Below, piece after piece: positions 15,587-23,901 of a DNA stretch of 26,004 nt. The DNA is taken from assembly GCA_947244675.1 (NCBI GenBank), contig CAMXLV010000012.1, forward strand, positions 1 through 26,004, written 5' to 3'. The position numbers and the translations under genes were made by a program. Source of the DNA: an uncultured Clostridium sp. (GTDB lineage: Bacteria > Bacillota_A > Clostridia > TANB77 > CAG-508). Numbering within the stretch: position 1 is the first letter of the stretch; every line of letters starts with the position of its first letter. Under the pieces are notes generated by a model that saw only the letters and a program-made list of their open reading frames with translations, was not told where the DNA came from and ran no database searches.

Positions 15587-18500
15587 ATGAAAAAAATAAT
15601 TAGCATGATAATAGCAATTATTATTTTAATTTTAACAAGTAGTATTTCAAATGCCAATACAACAAGAGAGAAAGAACCAGAGGAAAAATTAGGCATAAAT
15701 CAAACAGTGGAGCAAATATCTCCAATACAATTGCCAAAGACAGGGAGAAATTATATGGCTTTATTTTTACTATTAGGAGTAGAAATAGCAGTAGCAAGTG
15801 GTGCTATTTATTTTAGTAAAAAGTGGAAAATACAAGGTAAAAATAAAAAAATAATAATAACAGGATTAGCAATAGTCTTATCTATGCAATTCATAGGAAC
15901 TGTTTATGGTGCAGTAACTACATTTGCGGGAAAGGGAGAATTAAATGGAGATGGTGCTATTAATTATGCAGATGTTAATCTATTAGAGTCGCATTTAATC
16001 CATTTAAAGCCAATAGAAGATAAGAAAATACTAGAAAATGCTGATATGAATAGTGATGGACAAATTACAGTAACAGATTTGAATATTTTAATTAGAAAGA
16101 TAGAAAATAAATTAAATTATGAAGTTACAATAAGAGAATTGAATGTAAGTAATTATTATCCAAATAAAAATGAAGAAATTGTTTTAAGTTTTGATGCAGA
16201 TGTAAATTATGAAGCTACCATCAAATCTATGGTTGTTAATGGAAAAGAATATGAAATAGCAAGAAATGAATCCAATAACAATTTATATGAAATAAAAATA
16301 CAAGTTGGAAATGTAAGTGGTATCCAAGAATATAAAATAGAAAAAGCAATTCTAACAAATGGAAAAGAAGTAGAAACAAATGAAACAGTTAAAGTAGATG
16401 TACTAAAACAATTACTAGAAGTTACTAATTGGACACAATCAGAAGATATAGAAAAATCAGAATTAAATTTATCTTTTTCTATTGTAGATCCAGATAATGC
16501 TTTTCAATCAGGAACATATCAAATAACAGAAAAACAAGAAGATACAGAAAAAGAAGAAAATGAAGGAGATGTAATCCAATCAGGAGAAGTAACAGCTGGT
16601 GATAATCAAATTAATGTAAAAGTAGAAGAAGAAAAAGATTATCAAATTATGCTATGTATAGAATACAATTTAGATACACAAACATTAGAGGAAGAGTCAA
16701 ATAATCATGGAACATTAACTTACAAAGAAGACTTAAAATTAGTTATAAATTATGATTTTCAATTATCTAATCTTGAAACTTACCGTTATTCTGAGCAAGA
16801 GCAAGAAAAAACAGAAGAATTTAAGGTTGGTGAAACAATTGGTGTAACATTTAACAGTACAAACGCAACGCCATTTATTTTAAAACAAGCAATTATCAAT
16901 GGAAAAACTTATGAACTTACCAAAAAAGATGATAGTTATACAGCTTTTATTGATGGATTTTCAACTACGGGAAATCAAAAAGTAAAAATAGAAAAAGCAA
17001 TATTAAGTAATGGAAAAATATTTGATGTAAACCAAGAAATAGAAACTAAAATTATAAAAAATGCACCAACAGTTAATCGATTTAGAGCAACTGAAAATAC
17101 AGAAAATAAAATAGTAAATGCCCATTTGTATGTAAAAGATGCAGACAAAACAATTACAAATCTTATCATAAAGTTATATGATGAACAAGATCAAGAAATA
17201 GAAAGTAAAAACTTAACAGATGAATTAGTAGAAGAAAACATAACAGATGAAGCAAGTGAAGAAGAAATTAAAAACACTTATTACATCAATAGCCAATTAG
17301 ATACAAGTAAAGTAACAATGGCAGATCGTTACAAAATAAAAATAATTGCTGATTATCAATTATTGGAAAATGACAATCAATCAATACATACACAAGAGCT
17401 ATTATTAGAAGAAGAAATAGAAGCAACACCAGTAGTTCAAATTGAAAAAGTGGAAGTTTCTAAAAAATATCCAGAAAAAAATGAAAATATAACATTAACT
17501 TATAAAATGGAAACTAACAAAAAACATATAGAAGTAACTCATATTATGGTAAATAATTTAAAATGTATTGCAACAAAACATATTGATAATGATGAAAATG
17601 TAACATATACAGTTACATTAGGGGTGGGAGAAACAGCTGGTATATTAAATTTAGATACAACAGAATTCATTTTTGAAGAAAATGTAATAGCACATGTGAG
17701 AAATCGTACACAAGTAGATATTTTAAAAGACAAACCTACTAGCCAAGCATTTTTACAAGTAGATGATATTAACAATCGTAGTGTTAAACTAACAGCTAAC
17801 ATTGTAGACCCAGATAAGGCATTTATTAAAGGAAAAGCTGATTTGATTAGAAATAGTGATAGTAAAGTAATTGCAACTAAAGAATTTGATGCAGAACATA
17901 TCACTTTTGACATCGAAAATATAGAGTTAGAAACTGAATATACCCTTGTTGCTAAAATGACTTATGATAGAGATACCAATGAATTACCAGAAGAAATTAA
18001 TCAAAATTATGTAGAAGATGAAGAATTTAGAAGAAGACCAATTCAATTAATTGCAGACTATCAACTAACAATAGAAAATATTAAAACTTATCGAGGAGAA
18101 ACAGAAAGTAAATACTTAGAAAGAGGAGAAGAGGTAACCATAGCTTTTGATAGTACAAATAAAACAGCCTTTTATCCTGTGCAAGCAGTGATTAATGGAA
18201 AAACATATCCATTAGAAAAACAAGAAACAACTTATAAAACTAAAGTGCCAGTGGTTTCTAGTTTTGGACCAAAAACAATTACCATAGAAAAAGTAATTTT
18301 AAATAATACAAAAGAAATCGAAATCACTGAAAATAACCAAACAAGAGTAGGAATTATAAAACTAAGACCAACCCTTACAGGATTTGGTTATGTAGAAGAT
18401 GAACAAAATCAAGCTATTAAAGTAAATTTTGTGGTAAATGATGTGGAAGATACCATAACAGGAGGAACCATTAAAATTACAAATGAAAATGGAGAAATTG

Positions 18501-21500
18501 TAAAACAAGAACCATTTTCTCGTGATATGACAGAAATTAGCTTCCCAAAAGGAATTTGTGAAGAATACGAAATAGAAATATTAGTAGATTATGACTTAGA
18601 TACCAACCAAATTACAACAGGAGATAACGAATATGTAGCACAAAAATTATTAGCAGAAGGAATCAACGTAAGTGGGGAACGTCTATTTGAAGTAAAAGAC
18701 ATCTTAGAAATTAGTTTATACCAAGAAGGAAAAGCATCTGAAGTAACAAGTATAACCGAAGCACAATTAAAAGACCACTTAGACGACTATATCGTAAAGG
18801 TAAGAACCAAAGGAATGCCAATATTCTATACACAAATTGAAGATTATGAAATTACAGAAGAAGGAGACTTAAACTTTATCTTAGCTTATGATAATGTAAT
18901 TCAATATCAAGATGGAGTAAAACAAAACAAATTAAAAGTAACCTATAGCAAAATGGAAGATGGGGTAGCTCATAATAAGAGTATTGAATCTTTGATTTCC
19001 GAAATAGAAAAAGACCCAACAGGAACCTTTACTTTAACACAAAACTATGATGCTTCTTATTTGAATGTATCAAGAAATAGCATTATACCAAATACTTTTA
19101 GAGGAACTTTAAATGGAAATGGCTATAAAATTTACAATATTAACAAACCATTATTTGAAACCCTAGAAGGAGCAACGATTAAAAATCTTACCTTAGAAAA
19201 TGTGAATTTATTAGGGGCAAATAGCAAAGGATCTATTTCAAATGTGGCACAAAACACAACCATTAGCAATGTTCATATCAAGGGATTAGATATGACAACA
19301 GGAACCAATGAATCTGGTGGAATGGTTGGTGATATGCAATCTGGTTGTACCGTAGAAGAAAGTAGCGTAACAAAACTTCATATCAAATTAGACCATATTA
19401 GGGTAGCAGCAATTGCAGGAAAATTTGATGGAAGTACCATTAAAGACTGTTATGTAGAAGGTATCATAGAATCCATTACCTCAACTAGAGATGGTGTAGG
19501 AGGAATTGCTGGAGATGGCTGGGGAACAGCAGATGCTACTATTGCGAATTGTATTGCTAAAATAGAATTTGTAAACAATACAAGAGCGAAAAACAATGGA
19601 GGAATTTTAGGACTTGTTAGAAATAACAAGGTAACACTAACCAATAATATCAGTTTATGTACAGGAACAGGAGTAAACAAAATATGTGGTACAGCTATGA
19701 ATTCTGCTTCAACCAACAACTATGAATTAGAAGAATCTGAACTAATTTCTAATGCATCTGGAAATAAAGTTAAGAAAATAGCAAAAGCCAATATGAATCA
19801 AGAATTTTTTGTAGAAGAAGCAAAATTTGACGAAGAGAAATGGGATTGCACGCATGCTTCTTACGAGAGCTTACCAGCATTGAAAAAAGACATCCATAAG
19901 GAAGATGATATTGTAGTAGAACAACCAACAACGAATAAGTTATACATTCCAGAATATAGCAGAATTAAAAAGATAGCAGGATTTGATACTAATAAATTAA
20001 CAACTTATCATAACTTGCATAAATTAATGCCATATTATGATGCAAAATACTTAGTAATGGACGCATCAACCATTCCTACGACTGATGTATTAAATACAAA
20101 AGTAATTAAACATATTTTACCTTATGCCAATGGAAAATTGATAACCTATATTACTTCAAAAGATTATCAAAAAATCACAACGATTAAAGTAGTCTTTGAA
20201 GATTATAGTGTAAAAGAATATAATGTGAACTTTGAAAAATTCCAACAAAATATAGCAATTTATAAAATACCAGAACTAAACTTAAATTATGCTTATGACA
20301 ATTATGCCATCAAAGAAGATGGAAGTATGATAACAACTGTAGAAGAATACATGAAAGGTCTTGATTATACAACCGATTTAGACCCACTAACAGCGGCAGG
20401 AGATAGTAGATTATACAAAGACCATTACAATGAAGTGATAAAAGCTAATGCAAAACAAATTGCAATGCAATTATTACAAAATGACGAAAATAGTGTACTT
20501 ACTATGGAAAATAAGGTATTAAATAGTAAAATACAACAAGAATTAATTGATAGTGGAAAATTAAAAGAAATTGTATATGGATATACTTATTATGACAGAT
20601 GGTATGGTTTTGAAATAAGAGGAACGAAAGTAGCAGACCTAATGCTATTTGAAGGTAAAATGTATTCTGACTCAATGACATATTATAATGTGCTAAAAGA
20701 AACACTAGTAGGAAACTTAGTACCAGGAAATACAGATGCATTCTACAATACTTGTCTAAAGAAATATACAGGAAGTTCAAGTATTGGTTATTTCTTAGAC
20801 TATATAATAGCTAAGATTGGTGGATACGAAAATGTAGATGATTGGTTTACAGAGTACTTTGGTAGTAGAAATATACTTGCTGAAGTTGCAGTAGACGATA
20901 AACCAGAAATATTATATCGTGGATGGTATCAACTTAAGAAAAATGCAAGAATGATACTTCCCGTTATTACACTGCCAAATGATTGTGCTTATATGATTTC
21001 TGGACCTGCTCATTTACAATTTGGACCTTCACAGTTATATCATAAAAATCCAGAAACGGCTGAGGGAAGAGCAGCAGTTGTAAACAAACTAAACAGCCAT
21101 GTAAAACTTGTAAAAAGTCATTTTTCTACATTAGCAGACTCATTTGATTATGGCAAATGGAATCGATATTGTATTATGGTTTATGATTGTACAAAAATAA
21201 TTACAGGTTATAAAACTAGTTACTTTCCAGGCACAAATGTTCCAATAGGAACAACAGCAGTTTATACACAAGGAAAAGTTGGGCTACAATATCCATTCTT
21301 TAAGAACTTTAGTGAAGTTTTTGGACTATGGCAACCAGCAGGTAGTTCAGCAGGTGTTGGTAATACAGCTGGATTCTTATGGTTCCAAGCAAGACCAGGA
21401 CTTACTAATTTTGATACTTGGACACACGAATTTGAACACGCTTTATATGATAAAATAATGTTATATCAACGTGGTGCTAGAGTGCAACTTGAAACACTTA

Positions 21501-23743
21501 CAGAAGGTAATGTTCAACAATATGCTAATTGGAGTGAAAACAATCTTATTCAAGATGTTGGACCATATTACTTTAATACATCTTTCTATTTGAATAAAGA
21601 AGGTAATGCCACTCAGAATTTAACACCTGAGAGAATTAATACAAAAGAAAAATTAGAAAATTATTATAAAGGACAACAAAATGCCCTAGATTTACTAGAC
21701 TATATTGAAGGAAAAGCATTTATTAAATTAACACCAGAACAACAAGCAAAAATTGCAACAAGAATGAATATATCTGCTGGTTGGTCTTCTTGGGGAGGCA
21801 TTACAGCACAACAGGCAACAGCTATGAAATTAACATCATTAGAAGCTTTATATGATAATAGAATTGTGCTAAGACCAAATAATGCTTGGGGAGCAAGTGT
21901 AAGAGGATTGAGTGTGATCAATGGTCTTGGAAGTAATGATTATGGGTTTGAATCTGTATGGGTAAACCGTTGGTTTATTGGACATTTAGATGGTGGTTAT
22001 GCCGATGCATTCTCTACCAAACGTAATTTCTTTGAGATGCTAGGTTATGCTGGAGTAGAGGGATATGTTACTTATGGTAGCAAAGCATCTGCTAATGACT
22101 TAGATGCCATTAAGAAAATTACAAAAATGGTAACTGGTACAGAAATGGATTGGAAACAATACAAGATGAGTCGATATGAAACAGTAGAACAAAATATTAA
22201 TAACAATAAGTACATTGATGTTAACTATATGATTGAACGATTTACAGAAGCCTTGATAAATGATGCTAACAACGGAGATAGAAATATTTCGCAAAGAACC
22301 AATCTTAGAAAGATTTATTATCATTACTTAAAGAGTGCTACGAATGATTTTGTGGCTGACCCACTAGGAACCAATGTTAAAGTAACACATATTAGGACAG
22401 CAGAAGAATTAGTAGAAAAAATGAATCAAGAACCTTATGGCTACTATGTATTAGATAATGACATTGATTTCTCAGGAATGACAACCAATGTAACACAAAC
22501 ATTTATGGGAAGATTAAATGGTAATGGACATAAAATAATTGGTAATAAAATACCAATCTTCAACAAAATTAGATATGGTTATGTTGGAAACTTGAAGCTA
22601 GAAGATACGGATATTCCAAGAAATATTACAAATGCAGGAGCTTTAGCGTATAAAATAGAATCTAGTACAGCAGAAAAAATCGATGTAACAGGTCTAAAAA
22701 TGTTCTTTGGTAGCAAAAATGATTTAAGCTTAATTGGTGGAGCAGTTAGTAATGTAATTACCAGAGATTGTACAGTAGAACGTTTAGTGACAAAGATTGC
22801 CAACAAAGAAGAATTTGCCCAAAAAATAAATGCAGAAACAGGTGGACTATTTGAATTAACAGGAAATATAGACTTTACTGGATATACTGGAGGAAACGCT
22901 GTTATACCAGAAACTTTTACTGGAAAAATAGAAGGAAATGGTTATACGATTTCTAACTTGAATAATGCTAGTTTATTTGCACAATTTAATGGAACGGTGC
23001 AAAACTTAAAAATAACAAACTTTACCAACACAGCACCAACTACAGACTTTGTAGCAGCATTTGCTGGAAAAAGTTCAAGTGCAACCTTTAATAACTTAAA
23101 ATTTGAAAATATCACGGTGGAAGGAAGAAATAATGTTGCAGTAGTGGTGGCAGTAGATAACGCAAATTCTACTTTTGATAAAATTAGTATTAAAAATGCT
23201 AATTTAAGTGGAAGTGGTGTTTATATAGCAGGACTAGTTGGTAGAAAATACGGCGGAAGTGTAAGCAATGTATATGTTGACGGAAATGTATCTATTACAG
23301 CAGTGGCTAATGCAGGTGTAATTGGTTCAACAGAAACCAATGTTACAATAACCAATGTAGTGTCTAAAGTAAATATTGAAAGAACAGCCGATTCTGAAAA
23401 GAAAGGTAGAAAGCAAAATGCAGAAATGATTGGATTACCAAATAGCAATACAAGTCGTGTTAGCAATTCTATTACTTTAGGTAATATGACTGGTTATACA
23501 GAAGATATGGTTCCTTATAAATTTATGTATGGAAACGAAGCTTTGATTAATCAAATGCTTACGAAGTGCTATGAGTACACAGAAGCAACAGGTATTAGTG
23601 GTGTTACAGCCAATACAGCAGGACATTTAGATACTGTAGCAAGAAATAACTTGAATGCAGAATTTTATAGGAATTTAGGATTTGATGAAACGATTTGGGA
23701 CTTTAGCAAAATTACAACAAAAGGATATCCTGAATTGAAATAA
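15587..23743 (+). CDS. Giant cell-surface M26-type zinc metalloprotease (IgA1 protease/Zmp-like) with N-terminal LPKTG
   Basis: 2,718 residues. The N-terminal signal helix (1-24) is followed by LPKTG (49-53), a hydrophobic segment (57-77) and a second one (89-109): the unusual N-terminal sorting-signal layout known from streptococcal IgA1 proteases and Zmp proteins. A dockerin-like pair of calcium loops follows (117-172: LNGDGAINYADVNLL and MNSDGQITVTDLNIL). Residues about 178-1030 hold four related Ig-like repeat units (each with xVVNGKxY or xINGKTY and xIEKAILxNGK). GLUG-type β-helix repeats span about 1140-1370. The M26 region (about 1450-2260) carries the zinc motif H1947-E-F-E-H1951, with E1969 or E1973 as the likely third ligand. 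A second GLUG block (about 2270-2700) ends the protein. It is secreted, probably wall-linked by the upstream sortase; the substrate is unknown. No in-frame CGG occurs in its 2,718 codons. Confidence 0.88.
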   Translation: MKKIISMIIAIIILILTSSISNANTTREKEPEEKLGINQTVEQISPIQLPKTGRNYMALFLLLGVEIAVASGAIYFSKKWKIQGKNKKIIITGLAIVLSMQFIGTVYGAVTTFAGKGELNGDGAINYADVNLLESHLIHLKPIEDKKILENADMNSDGQITVTDLNILIRKIENKLNYEVTIRELNVSNYYPNKNEEIVLSFDADVNYEATIKSMVVNGKEYEIARNESNNNLYEIKIQVGNVSGIQEYKIEKAILTNGKEVETNETVKVDVLKQLLEVTNWTQSEDIEKSELNLSFSIVDPDNAFQSGTYQITEKQEDTEKEENEGDVIQSGEVTAGDNQINVKVEEEKDYQIMLCIEYNLDTQTLEEESNNHGTLTYKEDLKLVINYDFQLSNLETYRYSEQEQEKTEEFKVGETIGVTFNSTNATPFILKQAIINGKTYELTKKDDSYTAFIDGFSTTGNQKVKIEKAILSNGKIFDVNQEIETKIIKNAPTVNRFRATENTENKIVNAHLYVKDADKTITNLIIKLYDEQDQEIESKNLTDELVEENITDEASEEEIKNTYYINSQLDTSKVTMADRYKIKIIADYQLLENDNQSIHTQELLLEEEIEATPVVQIEKVEVSKKYPEKNENITLTYKMETNKKHIEVTHIMVNNLKCIATKHIDNDENVTYTVTLGVGETAGILNLDTTEFIFEENVIAHVRNRTQVDILKDKPTSQAFLQVDDINNRSVKLTANIVDPDKAFIKGKADLIRNSDSKVIATKEFDAEHITFDIENIELETEYTLVAKMTYDRDTNELPEEINQNYVEDEEFRRRPIQLIADYQLTIENIKTYRGETESKYLERGEEVTIAFDSTNKTAFYPVQAVINGKTYPLEKQETTYKTKVPVVSSFGPKTITIEKVILNNTKEIEITENNQTRVGIIKLRPTLTGFGYVEDEQNQAIKVNFVVNDVEDTITGGTIKITNENGEIVKQEPFSRDMTEISFPKGICEEYEIEILVDYDLDTNQITTGDNEYVAQKLLAEGINVSGERLFEVKDILEISLYQEGKASEVTSITEAQLKDHLDDYIVKVRTKGMPIFYTQIEDYEITEEGDLNFILAYDNVIQYQDGVKQNKLKVTYSKMEDGVAHNKSIESLISEIEKDPTGTFTLTQNYDASYLNVSRNSIIPNTFRGTLNGNGYKIYNINKPLFETLEGATIKNLTLENVNLLGANSKGSISNVAQNTTISNVHIKGLDMTTGTNESGGMVGDMQSGCTVEESSVTKLHIKLDHIRVAAIAGKFDGSTIKDCYVEGIIESITSTRDGVGGIAGDGWGTADATIANCIAKIEFVNNTRAKNNGGILGLVRNNKVTLTNNISLCTGTGVNKICGTAMNSASTNNYELEESELISNASGNKVKKIAKANMNQEFFVEEAKFDEEKWDCTHASYESLPALKKDIHKEDDIVVEQPTTNKLYIPEYSRIKKIAGFDTNKLTTYHNLHKLMPYYDAKYLVMDASTIPTTDVLNTKVIKHILPYANGKLITYITSKDYQKITTIKVVFEDYSVKEYNVNFEKFQQNIAIYKIPELNLNYAYDNYAIKEDGSMITTVEEYMKGLDYTTDLDPLTAAGDSRLYKDHYNEVIKANAKQIAMQLLQNDENSVLTMENKVLNSKIQQELIDSGKLKEIVYGYTYYDRWYGFEIRGTKVADLMLFEGKMYSDSMTYYNVLKETLVGNLVPGNTDAFYNTCLKKYTGSSSIGYFLDYIIAKIGGYENVDDWFTEYFGSRNILAEVAVDDKPEILYRGWYQLKKNARMILPVITLPNDCAYMISGPAHLQFGPSQLYHKNPETAEGRAAVVNKLNSHVKLVKSHFSTLADSFDYGKWNRYCIMVYDCTKIITGYKTSYFPGTNVPIGTTAVYTQGKVGLQYPFFKNFSEVFGLWQPAGSSAGVGNTAGFLWFQARPGLTNFDTWTHEFEHALYDKIMLYQRGARVQLETLTEGNVQQYANWSENNLIQDVGPYYFNTSFYLNKEGNATQNLTPERINTKEKLENYYKGQQNALDLLDYIEGKAFIKLTPEQQAKIATRMNISAGWSSWGGITAQQATAMKLTSLEALYDNRIVLRPNNAWGASVRGLSVINGLGSNDYGFESVWVNRWFIGHLDGGYADAFSTKRNFFEMLGYAGVEGYVTYGSKASANDLDAIKKITKMVTGTEMDWKQYKMSRYETVEQNINNNKYIDVNYMIERFTEALINDANNGDRNISQRTNLRKIYYHYLKSATNDFVADPLGTNVKVTHIRTAEELVEKMNQEPYGYYVLDNDIDFSGMTTNVTQTFMGRLNGNGHKIIGNKIPIFNKIRYGYVGNLKLEDTDIPRNITNAGALAYKIESSTAEKIDVTGLKMFFGSKNDLSLIGGAVSNVITRDCTVERLVTKIANKEEFAQKINAETGGLFELTGNIDFTGYTGGNAVIPETFTGKIEGNGYTISNLNNASLFAQFNGTVQNLKITNFTNTAPTTDFVAAFAGKSSSATFNNLKFENITVEGRNNVAVVVAVDNANSTFDKISIKNANLSGSGVYIAGLVGRKYGGSVSNVYVDGNVSITAVANAGVIGSTETNVTITNVVSKVNIERTADSEKKGRKQNAEMIGLPNSNTSRVSNSITLGNMTGYTEDMVPYKFMYGNEALINQMLTKCYEYTEATGISGVTANTAGHLDTVARNNLNAEFYRNLGFDETIWDFSKITTKGYPELK

Positions 23744-23748
23744 AAACA

Positions 23749-23790
23749 AAAAAGTACGAATTAACAATTAGTGTTAATTTGTACTTTTTT
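23749..23790 (+). terminator. Terminator after the M26 protease
   Basis: A 17-bp stem (23749-23765 with 23773-23789, one G-U pair) ending in a run of six T. Confidence 0.85.
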
Positions 23791-23852
23791 ATTGTATAGA
23801 GAAAATCAAAAAATTTACCTATACAACAAAACACCTTAAAAATCAAAAATTA

Positions 23853-23858
23853 TATAAT
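23853..23858 (+). promoter_or_regulatory. Possible -10 box of the second PBP gene
   Basis: Consensus TATAAT 43 bases before the start; no good -35. Since a strong terminator lies upstream, the gene needs its own promoter. Confidence 0.35.
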
Positions 23859-23901
23859 AAAAGAGAAAACCTCTTAATAAAATGAATTAGGAGGGTTTTT
23901 T

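Noticed and set aside
20502..20780. Long minus-strand open frames inside the M26 gene and other genes
   Set aside because: Shadows of the real frames: hydrophobic low-complexity translations with no ribosome sites or motifs.
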